Source of the DNA: a virus
Virus record (IMG/VR): IMGVR_UViG_3300037042_001212
Span: 1-64,000 of that record
DNA: 64,000 bases
Reading direction: 5' to 3' (one strand)
Part shown: in pieces, positions 20,689 through 27,993 of the stretch
Layout of the letters: each line of letters begins with the position of its first letter
Position numbering within the stretch: the stretch's first letter is position 1
The notes under the pieces: generated by a model
Told to the model about the DNA's origin: nothing
Databases searched by the model: none
Seen by the model: only the letters and a program-made list of their open reading frames with translations
Made by a program: the position numbers and the translations under genes

Positions 20689-20955
20689 ATGCCCTACGTG
20701 AACAAGAAGCGCCCCTACAAACGCGAGAACGAGCTTTACAAGAGCAAGCCCGAGCAGATCGAGAAGCGTGTGCAACGCAACGCCGCCCGCCGTGAACTCA
20801 TGCAGGAGGGTGTTGTAGAAAAGGGCGACGGTAAAGAAGTGGATCACATCAAGCCGCTGAGTGCTGGCGGCACTAACAAGCGCAGTAACCTGCGCGTCAA
20901 GACAGCGAAGGACAACCGATCGTATGCAAGAAAGGCTAATCACAAGCCTAAGTAG
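20689..20955 (+). CDS. HNH endonuclease
   Basis: The 88-residue basic protein has the HNH core EVDHIKPLSAGGTNKRSNLR and VKTAKDNRSYARKA, which contains D-H at the metal site, the Asn in SNLR, and K-x-x-N at the end in place of the last His. Upstream residues are Lys/Arg-rich. A very good ribosome site (AAAGGAG) precedes the ATG. Small phage HNH proteins of this size may act with terminase or be homing enzymes. Here it sits among replication genes. Confidence 0.82.
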   Translation: MPYVNKKRPYKRENELYKSKPEQIEKRVQRNAARRELMQEGVVEKGDGKEVDHIKPLSAGGTNKRSNLRVKTAKDNRSYARKANHKPK

Positions 20956-21307
20956 TCGCGGGGTGTCGAAAGCTTTCGCATCGATAGACCGGTATTTCTT
21001 AGGCATCCGAGGAAGCGTTTGCGCCGCGCACCCGGATATTTTTAGCAAGTGGGGCGTAGACGAGTTGGAGACACTGTGGCGAGCTAAGTTTGGCTATGTC
21101 TGCAGACTGCATTTACCGGAATCCGTAGTAGCGGACTTCGGCCACTATGGGTCGGATGGACACGCAAGAGTGGCGCATACAGTTGAAGAGTTGTTTTGGT
21201 TGGCCGTGTCACTCCGCCTGTTCTTCGAGAAAAAACTGACACGAAGGGACACGCACGAGATGGCTGGAGCGTGTGTACAAATAGCATTTACAATAAACGA
21301 AGGGTAG
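20924..21307 (+). CDS. Hypothetical protein
   Basis: The start at ATG 20924 (AAGGACA upstream) is chosen; the longer frame is a shadow of the HNH gene. The 127-residue product includes VSKAFASIDRYFLGIRGSVC, FSKWGVDELETLWRAKFGY, HGRVAHTVEELF-like helices (TVEELFWLAVSLRLFFEKK) and an N-terminal basic patch. It resembles small phage proteins between nuclease and helicase genes that I cannot name. It ends just before the SNF2-like helicase. Confidence 0.65.
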   Translation: MQERLITSLSSRGVSKAFASIDRYFLGIRGSVCAAHPDIFSKWGVDELETLWRAKFGYVCRLHLPESVVADFGHYGSDGHARVAHTVEELFWLAVSLRLFFEKKLTRRDTHEMAGACVQIAFTINEG

Positions 21308-21309
21308 AA

Positions 21310-22887
21310 ATGGAGATTGTTGAAAACAAAGCGCTTGTACTCCGCACACGCAACCCCTCCAAGTTCGACATCATCCCGCGCAGCAAGCACATTGGGGAGA
21401 TCGGTAACGGCGTGCATGAGGTGGCCGTCTATTGGGGCTTGGATGAGGCGCGTGTACTGAAGAACTTGGGCGTGCGCGATGTGCCATCGCCCATCCTGCG
21501 CAAGTACAACTGGCCGGGGAAGTACAAGCCGTTCGAGCACCAGATAGAGACAGCATCGTTCTTAACGCTACACCGCCGCGCTTTCTGCTTCAGTGAGCCC
21601 GGCACCGGTAAGACGCTTTCAGCACTGTGGGCGGCGGACTACCTGATGTCCGTTGGTGCGGTGCGGCGCTGCCTCGTCATCTGCCCGTTGTCGATCATGC
21701 AGTCCGCGTGGTTGGGCGACATATCCAAGAGCGTTGTGCACCGCACCGCTGCCGTGGCGTATCACACCCAAGCAAGTCGGCGTATCGAGGTGGTGCAGAA
21801 CGATTACGAGTTTGTGATCTGCAACTTTGACGGGCTGGCTATTCTGGCGAACACGATTTTGGAAGACGGTCGCTTCGACCTGATCATCGGAGACGAGGCC
21901 AACGCTTGGAAAAACGCCAGCACGGATCGCTGGAAGTACCTGAATAAGCTGCTGAAGCCTGAGACAACCCTCTGGCTGATGACAGGCACTCCGGCTGCGC
22001 AGTCCCCGCTAGATGCGTATGGGCTGGCTAAGCTGGTCAACCCTACGTCGGTGCCCAAGTTCGCTACGGCGTGGCGTGATCGAGTCATGCTCCAGCTCAG
22101 CAAGTTCAAATGGATACCAAAAGAAGATGCCGACACCACTGTGCACACAGCGCTTCAACCCGCAATACGCTTTACCAAAGCACAGTGCTTGGACCTACCA
22201 CCAGTTGTTACGGTGACGCGTGAAGTCCCCCTTACGGCACAACAGCTAAAGTGCTACCGCAACTTGCGCGACTTGATGATGATTCGGGCAGCGGGTGAGA
22301 CCGTCACCGCAATCAACGCTGCGGCGATGGTGAACAAGCTCCTGCAGATATCTGCGGGTGCCGCCTACACCGACGCCAACGAAGTCATCGAGTTCGACTG
22401 CAAGCCTCGGCTGAACGTGTTGCTGGAGGTACTGGCAGAGACACCCCGCAAGGTGCTGGTGTTCGCGCCCTACCGTCACAGCATCGACACGATCAGCGAC
22501 TTCCTGACCAAAGAGAAAGTGCCCTTCGCCAAGATACATGGAGACGTTAGCGCAAGCGCCCGGAGCCGGATATTCGAGCAGTTTCAGACCACCCCGGAGC
22601 CCCGCGTGTTGGTGATACAACCCCAAGCGGCATCGCACGGGGTGACGTTGACGGCGGCGGACACCGTAGTGTTCTGGGGGCCGGTGATGTCTGTTGAGAC
22701 CTACATCCAGTGCTGTGCTCGATCAGACCGGCAGGGGCAAGACTCAGACAAGGTTACTGTGGTGCACATTCAAGGGAGTGATATAGAACGGCGTATGTTT
22801 AAGAGACTAATGGGCCGGGTATTGGATCACGGCGAGATGGTTAAACTTTACGAAGAGGAGCTTGCAGACCCAGAAGTAGGTGTGTAA
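21310..22887 (+). CDS. SNF2-like SF2 helicase/ATPase
   Basis: The start at ATG 21310 (AGGG upstream) gives 525 residues. Motifs: PFEHQIETASFL (Q-like), SEPGTGKTLSA (motif I, 95-105), motif II GDEAN (194-198, with Asn in place of His), LMTGTPAAQ (motif III), KVLVFAPYRHSI (motif IV), and ARSDRQGQDS (motif VI, near 474). The DR-x-GQ form of motif VI and the PxTxxxxxW-like segment mark SNF2-type translocases. In phages these act in replication or transcription control. It differs from the UvsW-like helicase at 10262. Confidence 0.92.
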   Translation: MEIVENKALVLRTRNPSKFDIIPRSKHIGEIGNGVHEVAVYWGLDEARVLKNLGVRDVPSPILRKYNWPGKYKPFEHQIETASFLTLHRRAFCFSEPGTGKTLSALWAADYLMSVGAVRRCLVICPLSIMQSAWLGDISKSVVHRTAAVAYHTQASRRIEVVQNDYEFVICNFDGLAILANTILEDGRFDLIIGDEANAWKNASTDRWKYLNKLLKPETTLWLMTGTPAAQSPLDAYGLAKLVNPTSVPKFATAWRDRVMLQLSKFKWIPKEDADTTVHTALQPAIRFTKAQCLDLPPVVTVTREVPLTAQQLKCYRNLRDLMMIRAAGETVTAINAAAMVNKLLQISAGAAYTDANEVIEFDCKPRLNVLLEVLAETPRKVLVFAPYRHSIDTISDFLTKEKVPFAKIHGDVSASARSRIFEQFQTTPEPRVLVIQPQAASHGVTLTAADTVVFWGPVMSVETYIQCCARSDRQGQDSDKVTVVHIQGSDIERRMFKRLMGRVLDHGEMVKLYEEELADPEVGV

Positions 22888-22927
22888 AATGTTTGACGTA
22901 GCATAAAAAACCAAGGAGATCACAACG

Positions 22928-23329
22928 ATGGAAGAGCAATCGATACCAATGGATAAACTCGCCAAAGTTTATCTGAAGATTCGCACCGAGATTCAAATGC
23001 GCACCAAGGCGTTCGAGGAAGAAATCAGCGTTCTTGAAGAGCAGAAGAAGGAAGTGTCCGACGCTATGCGGGAGCAGATGAAGGCTATCGGTTCCAAGTC
23101 TGTGCGCACGGACTTCGGCACAGTGGTCATGAAAGTGAAGACTGTGTTCGGCATGCAGGACTGGGACGGCTTCAAGCATTTCATTGTGGAACACAACGCA
23201 CTGGACTTGCTGCAGCGGCGCATAGCGCAAAAGAACATGGAGGCGTTTCTGGAGAGCACTCCCGACGTGCAGGTGCCGGGACTGACCTCCAACTCCGAGT
23301 ATGAAATCACTGTTACTAAACCGAAATAA
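22928..23329 (+). CDS. Coiled-coil phage protein upstream of SSB-like gene
   Basis: The 133-residue product has a strong ribosome site (AAGGAG). The N-terminal two thirds are helical and charged (RTKAFEEEISVLEEQKKEVS, AMREQMKAIGSKS), followed by FGTVVMKVKTVFGMQDWDGF and FIVEHNALDLLQRR. I recall proteins of this shape just before the SSB-like gene in other phages; they resemble host-nuclease inhibitor Gam only in the coil. Function is not established. Confidence 0.75.
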   Translation: MEEQSIPMDKLAKVYLKIRTEIQMRTKAFEEEISVLEEQKKEVSDAMREQMKAIGSKSVRTDFGTVVMKVKTVFGMQDWDGFKHFIVEHNALDLLQRRIAQKNMEAFLESTPDVQVPGLTSNSEYEITVTKPK

Positions 23330-23338
23330 GAGGACATC

Positions 23339-24379
23339 ATGGGAACCAACGTAGCAGCATTCAACGCAGCAAAACTCCCCTCGTTTGCCAAGAAGCGCAG
23401 CGGCCCCCCTTCGGCGCTGACCAAGGCTCTTGCTGGCAGCGGTGGTGGTGGATACCCCCGTAAGATTTCGATCAAGGGCGGCGTGTTCCGCTTGGTCGCG
23501 GACGGCAAGGAAGTGGCGGCGATCGAGGAGCGCTACCTCGACGTGGTGCTGGTCAACGCTGCGCCGACCGTTTCGCGGGCGTACTACGACAAGAAGTTCA
23601 AAGACTCCGAAAGCTCCGCGCCGGTGTGCTGGTCGGACAACGGTGATGCGCCTGACACCACGGTGCCGAGCCCCCAAGCTGCGCAGTGCGCCAAGTGCCC
23701 GATGAACATTAAGGGCTCGGGCGAGGGTGACACTCGTGCGTGCCGCTTCAACCAGCGTATTGCGGTAGTGCTGGCTAACGACATGCAGGGCGAGATCATG
23801 CAGATGACGGTGCCCGCCAAGTCGCTGTTCGGCAAGGAAGACAACGGCAACTTCCCGCTTCAGGCGTATGCACGGTGGCTGTCGGCACAGGGCATCGAGC
23901 CGAACGAAGTCATCACGCGCATGAAGTTCGACACCAAGGAAGAATCGCCCAAGCTGTTCTTCAAGACCATGCGCTGGTTGGAGGACGAAGAGTTTGAGAT
24001 GGTGGACGTGCAGTGTAAAGCTGAGAACGCCACCAAGGCTATCGAGACTCCGACGTACGGTAATTCGGGCACCAAGCAGTTGGCTGCTCCCAAGGCCAAG
24101 GCCAAGGCCGAGGACGACGAAGAGGAGTTCGAGACCAAGAAGAAGGCTCCGGCACCCACGGACGACGAGGACGCGCCGCCTCCGGTGCAGAAAAAGAAAG
24201 CCGCTCCTTCTGATGACGAGGACGCGCCGCCCCCGCCCGCAGCCAAGAAAAAGAAAGAGGCTGAGCCCGAAGACGAAGACGCTCCCGAGCCGACCAAGAA
24301 GAAGTCGGCGGCTGCACCGGCACCGACGGGGCGCAAGGCTCTGGGTGCTCTGGTCTCCGACTGGGATACCGACGACTAA
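23339..24379 (+). CDS. Large SSB-like protein with acidic C-terminal tip
   Basis: The 346-residue protein has a conserved-looking core (residues 40-220) with IEERYLDVVLVNAAPTVSRA and Cys in AQCAKCPMNIKGSGEGD, possibly zinc-binding. A long low-complexity linker follows, with repeated DDEDAPPP/KKK units, and the end is LGALVSDWDTDD. A disordered linker ending in an acidic-aromatic tip is the classic partner-binding tail of single-strand DNA-binding proteins. It is probably the main SSB for the polymerase module. The DUF669 protein at 7361 would be a second SSB. Confidence 0.83.
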   Translation: MGTNVAAFNAAKLPSFAKKRSGPPSALTKALAGSGGGGYPRKISIKGGVFRLVADGKEVAAIEERYLDVVLVNAAPTVSRAYYDKKFKDSESSAPVCWSDNGDAPDTTVPSPQAAQCAKCPMNIKGSGEGDTRACRFNQRIAVVLANDMQGEIMQMTVPAKSLFGKEDNGNFPLQAYARWLSAQGIEPNEVITRMKFDTKEESPKLFFKTMRWLEDEEFEMVDVQCKAENATKAIETPTYGNSGTKQLAAPKAKAKAEDDEEEFETKKKAPAPTDDEDAPPPVQKKKAAPSDDEDAPPPPAAKKKKEAEPEDEDAPEPTKKKSAAAPAPTGRKALGALVSDWDTDD

Positions 24380-24391
24380 TCAACTAAAGGG

Positions 24392-24409
24392 CGGGGGCTT
24401 CGGCCCCCG
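24392..24409 (+). terminator. UUCG hairpin after SSB-like gene
   Basis: A perfect 7-bp stem CGGGGGC/GCCCCCG encloses TTCG, 12 bases after the stop of the SSB-like gene and 7 bases before the next start. It has no U-run. It probably protects the 3' end of the abundant SSB message or lowers read-through. It resembles the hairpin at 5791-5806. Confidence 0.55.
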
Positions 24410-24416
24410 TACACTT

Positions 24417-24695
24417 ATGCCTTACGCACCTAAGCTTTCAAAAGACATCCGCCGCGCCCCTGTTTCATTGGGGAATACGCTTGGCCTACAGGCACTTAGG
24501 CTTGACCTCTCCGTCATACGTATCTCCAAGTCAACCGGCGCTACGCGACAAACTATTTACAATTGGTTCGTCGGTGGTAAAGTAGCGCCCTTCTACCGGG
24601 AACGTGTATCAGCGCTCGTTGATATCATGTCCAAATCCAAGACTGCTGAACACGCATGGAGGACCGCATGCTCTCGTTTCAACCTACGCACATGA
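24417..24695 (+). CDS. HTH regulator, 92 aa
   Basis: The start at ATG 24417 lies just beyond the hairpin. The product includes GLQALRLDLSVIRISKSTGA then TRQTIYNWFVGGKVAPFYRE, a helix-turn-helix of the phage regulator type with recognition helix TRQTIYNWF, followed by a helix RVSALVDIM. It may regulate the late leftward region or the polymerase module. Its 3' end overlaps the next small gene by 28 bases. Confidence 0.8.
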   Translation: MPYAPKLSKDIRRAPVSLGNTLGLQALRLDLSVIRISKSTGATRQTIYNWFVGGKVAPFYRERVSALVDIMSKSKTAEHAWRTACSRFNLRT

Positions 24696-24856
24696 TGACC
24701 AGTGAGCTTCTCCGTAGCGTACACATGTCCGCTGATAAGGTGTCTGAAGCAACAGTCACCGATCTGCGGCTTCGCTTGGAAGAGGTCGCAGACATTGTTA
24801 CTTCGCGCACGGACCCGGATACCAAGATAATCCAACTCCGCCGACTGATGGCCTAA
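24668..24856 (+). CDS. Small hypothetical protein before primase
   Basis: The start at ATG 24668 has GGAGG 5 bases upstream and is chosen over 24656. The 62-residue product is MLSFQPTHMMTSELLRSVHM, then DKVSEATVTDLRLRLEEVAD and KIIQLRRLMA, mostly helical. No family is recognised. It ends 13 bases before the large primase-helicase. Confidence 0.6.
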   Translation: MLSFQPTHMMTSELLRSVHMSADKVSEATVTDLRLRLEEVADIVTSRTDPDTKIIQLRRLMA

Positions 24857-24869
24857 CACTCGGGGTAAC

Positions 24870-27791
24870 ATGAAACCGCTTGAATTTGTAGCGGCTGTCG
24901 TGCCGTCAGCGGGTGTTTTATGCGTGGCGGAGTTCAGCTCAAAAAAGAAACAACATGTATTCGCGGAAGACGTCGAAGGTCTCGCCCCCGCGATCAAGCA
25001 ATTTACCGATGAGAAAAAGGATGTGTACTTCGCGCTGGCCAGCTTTGTCGAGAGCGGCAAGCGCACCGCTGGTAACGCCCTGTTCATGCGCTCTGCGTTC
25101 ATGGACATCGATTGCGGAGAGGGCAAGGCGTATCCCAACAAGAGCACGGCAGGGACTGCGCTGTATGACTTTCTGCAGAATACAGCACTAGGAACGCTGG
25201 GCAACCCGTGGGTAGTCTCTTCGGGCGGGGGCATTCACGTCTACTGGCCGTTCACGGAGAACGTGCCGATCATTGAGTGGCGCGTGGCTGCGGAGAACCT
25301 GAAGCGGCTGTGCAAAGAGAACGACCTGCACATCGATTTCACAGTTACAGCCGATGCAGCGCGGGTGCTGCGTGTTCCGGAAACGATCAACTGGAAATAC
25401 AAGGACAAGCCCCGCAAGGTCAAGGTGCTGGAACACGGTGCCAAGTTCACGTTCGCGGAGTTCTGCGTGGTAGTGCAGCCGGTCAACGGGGTGGCGCATC
25501 CAGTGAGCCGCCCCCCCACGCTGGCATCGATCCCCGGCAAACGCCCTACCCGCAATCGGGAGAACGCGACCCAGATTAAGATCATAGAGAACAGCGTCAC
25601 CAAGTTCCGCAACATCATCACGCGCACCGAGCAGGGCACGGGCTGCAAGCAGTTGGCCTACTATGCCGAGAACGCCCAGAAGGATGGCATGGAGCCGCTG
25701 TGGCGGGGGCTGCTGTCGTTGGCCAAGTCGTGCGAGGATGGGGAGAAGGCTGCACGCATTCTCTCAAAGATGCACCCGTATGATGAAGACCGGATGCACC
25801 AGAAGCTGCGCGAGATCAAGGGCCCTTACTCGTGCATCAAGCTCGACAGCGAGAACCCGGGCGTCTGCACGGGGTGCCCGCACTTTGGGAAGATCACCAA
25901 CCCGCTCATGCTGGGCCGGGAGCTGGCGACCGACAACGCCCCCAAGGAAGTTGTTATCGAGCAGCATAGTGACTCGGTATCCAAGTCCCCAGACCAGATC
26001 AGGGTGACGCGTGCCAAGCCCCCACGCGGCTTCTCCTATGGGAAGAACGGTGGCGTATACCGTGAGGCGGAGGTGCAGGACGAAGAGGGCAGCACGATTA
26101 AGAAACAGGTTCTGGTATTGCCCTATGACCTGTTTGCCGTCGATCTCCTGAACGTGCAGGGGGAGCACATGGTGCACATGCTGGCCACGCGGCCCGATGG
26201 TGCAGTCAACATCACCCTGCCGCAGAAGGCTGTGGTGAGCAAGGACGATACGGTCAAAGCGCTGGCTTCCCAGAACATCATCGCGGCTTACGGCTCGGGC
26301 AACGACAAGAACCTGTTCGACTACGTTAGGGGTTGTGTAGAAGATATTTCTACAAACAAGCATGCGATAGCCGTGCCCAGCAGCTACGGCTGGCAACCGG
26401 ATGGTGGCTTCGTTGCGGGGGGCAAGGTCTTCCTGCTCGACGGCACTGTGCGGCAGATACCGATGCCGGGGCTGGAGAACCTGACGCATGCCTGCCGTAG
26501 CCGGGGGGACTTGGAGGCGTGGCGCAAGTACGTCAACATCTTCGTGTCACGCAAGCTGTGGGACATTCTGGCGATCGGGGCCGGGGTTGGCTTCGGCTCT
26601 CCCTTGATGGAGTTCTCCGGGCTTGATGGGCTGACCTTCCACGCGGGCTCCACGCAGTCGGGCACCGGCAAGACCCAGATACTGCAGATGGCCGCATCGA
26701 TCTGGGGGCACCCGAGAGACTACTGCGTCAACAAGAGCACGTCAGCTGTTGCGATGCAGCAACGGGCCGGGCTGCTGCGCAACCTCCCGCTGATCAGCGA
26801 CGAGATCACCAGCAAGAACCGGCGCGACATGGAGTGGTTTCCAGAGTTTGTTTTTGAGATAGCAGAGGGCCGCGCCAAGGAGCGCATGGAGTCCGGGGCG
26901 AACAAGGAACGCCTGAACACTTCAGTCTGGGCGCTGCTGGCGATCGTCTCGTCCAACACTCACGTCATGGACTACATGACCGGGGGGCGCAAGCACTCCT
27001 CCGAGGGGGAGATTCGCCGGATGCTGGAGTGGACCACCACGGAGTCGCTGACGTGGGACATCCACGAGGTCGAGGTGATCAAGTCGCTGCGCCAGAACTA
27101 CGGCCACGCGGGAGACATCTACGGCAAGTGGCTCGCGCTCAACCGCGCCACGGCGATGTCGGTCTACCAGCAGGTCTATGCCAAGATTCGCGACGAGTTT
27201 CAGATGTCGAACGACGAGCGCTACTGGCACGCTGCCGTTGCCGCTTGTCTGGCGGGGTGCATCCTTGCCGGATCGCAGTATTCAGGCGTGGTGGACATGC
27301 CGATCCAGCCTTTGATCGACAGCATGAAGCGTCTGGTGGAGAAGGCCCGGGGCACGGTTCGGGCCAACGTGCGCAGCGCAGAGGATGTGCTGAACGCCTA
27401 CATCCGGGAGCACTACGGCAAGTTCATCAGCGTGCGCGTGACCAACGACGGCACGATCGAGGCGACCTACGCCAACTCCCAGATCACTGACGAGTCCCTT
27501 ACCCGGACACAGGTGTTTGGGCGTGTAGAGCGCCACATCACCCCCGGTTTCGTAAACTTCTTTATAGAAGAGGCACTACTGAAGAACTACTGCTCCAGTA
27601 TGAGCTTCGGCTACGCCGATCTGCGGCGCGACTTGGAGAAGCTATACCGGGTTGACTACGTGAAGAAGGACATGTTGGCCAAGACCAAGGGCCCTCAGAT
27701 GCGCGTCAACGCGCTGAAGATCAGCCGTCCCGAGTCCGACGTGTTTGAGATGAACATCGATGCGCCTCAAAGTCCACTACCCGTGGCCTAG
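24870..27791 (+). CDS. AEP-type primase fused to DUF927-like helicase
   Basis: This is a 973-residue replication protein. The N-terminus is like an archaeo-eukaryotic primase: FMDIDCGEG with the metal-binding D-x-D at 79-81, SSGGGIHVYW at 117-126, HIDFTVTADAARVLRVP at 154-170. A Cys cluster GVCTGCPHFG near 331-340 may bind zinc. The C-terminal ATPase resembles DUF927: HAGSTQSGTGKTQILQ (about 591-606, Walker A), LPLISDEITSK (about 637-647, Walker B), and IVSSNTHV sensor. It probably primes and unwinds for the family A polymerase. It is unrelated in sequence to the TOPRIM primase-helicase at 3130. Confidence 0.9.
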   Translation: MKPLEFVAAVVPSAGVLCVAEFSSKKKQHVFAEDVEGLAPAIKQFTDEKKDVYFALASFVESGKRTAGNALFMRSAFMDIDCGEGKAYPNKSTAGTALYDFLQNTALGTLGNPWVVSSGGGIHVYWPFTENVPIIEWRVAAENLKRLCKENDLHIDFTVTADAARVLRVPETINWKYKDKPRKVKVLEHGAKFTFAEFCVVVQPVNGVAHPVSRPPTLASIPGKRPTRNRENATQIKIIENSVTKFRNIITRTEQGTGCKQLAYYAENAQKDGMEPLWRGLLSLAKSCEDGEKAARILSKMHPYDEDRMHQKLREIKGPYSCIKLDSENPGVCTGCPHFGKITNPLMLGRELATDNAPKEVVIEQHSDSVSKSPDQIRVTRAKPPRGFSYGKNGGVYREAEVQDEEGSTIKKQVLVLPYDLFAVDLLNVQGEHMVHMLATRPDGAVNITLPQKAVVSKDDTVKALASQNIIAAYGSGNDKNLFDYVRGCVEDISTNKHAIAVPSSYGWQPDGGFVAGGKVFLLDGTVRQIPMPGLENLTHACRSRGDLEAWRKYVNIFVSRKLWDILAIGAGVGFGSPLMEFSGLDGLTFHAGSTQSGTGKTQILQMAASIWGHPRDYCVNKSTSAVAMQQRAGLLRNLPLISDEITSKNRRDMEWFPEFVFEIAEGRAKERMESGANKERLNTSVWALLAIVSSNTHVMDYMTGGRKHSSEGEIRRMLEWTTTESLTWDIHEVEVIKSLRQNYGHAGDIYGKWLALNRATAMSVYQQVYAKIRDEFQMSNDERYWHAAVAACLAGCILAGSQYSGVVDMPIQPLIDSMKRLVEKARGTVRANVRSAEDVLNAYIREHYGKFISVRVTNDGTIEATYANSQITDESLTRTQVFGRVERHITPGFVNFFIEEALLKNYCSSMSFGYADLRRDLEKLYRVDYVKKDMLAKTKGPQMRVNALKISRPESDVFEMNIDAPQSPLPVA

Positions 27792-27993
27792 TGTGCCGGA
27801 AGGGGGCAGCTTCTTCGTCCCCTCGCTGGCCCCGTTCAAAACAAAAGAAGCAGGACTGAAGGCTGCGCTACATCACCGCGTGGCGGCTAAGGCAACCTTC
27901 GGCCTGCTGAACGGTCAGCACGGCGTGCTGTTTACGCGGCCTCGCGCAGTGCGTCGCGGTAAGCCTTTGCAGTCTCAATCTTCTGACGCCTGA
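27760..27993 (+). CDS. Small protein ending the rightward operon
   Basis: The 77-residue product begins MRLKVHYPWPSVPEGGSFFV and contains PSLAPFKTKEAGLKAALHHR, FGLLNGQHGVLFTR. I recall a phage family with the GESFFVPTL...G..A...R...G..V.R pattern, unnamed. It overlaps the primase-helicase by 32 bases and converges with the giant virion gene, sharing 62 bases tail to tail. The C-terminal 20 residues are read from the antisense of that gene's end, so they may be poorly conserved. The ribosome site is weak. Confidence 0.65.
   Translation: MRLKVHYPWPSVPEGGSFFVPSLAPFKTKEAGLKAALHHRVAAKATFGLLNGQHGVLFTRPRAVRRGKPLQSQSSDA

Noticed and set aside
22841-23677. Long leftward frame (278 codons) opposite the SSB-like region
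   Set aside because: It is His/Leu/Arg-rich shadow sequence antisense to three well-supported rightward genes.
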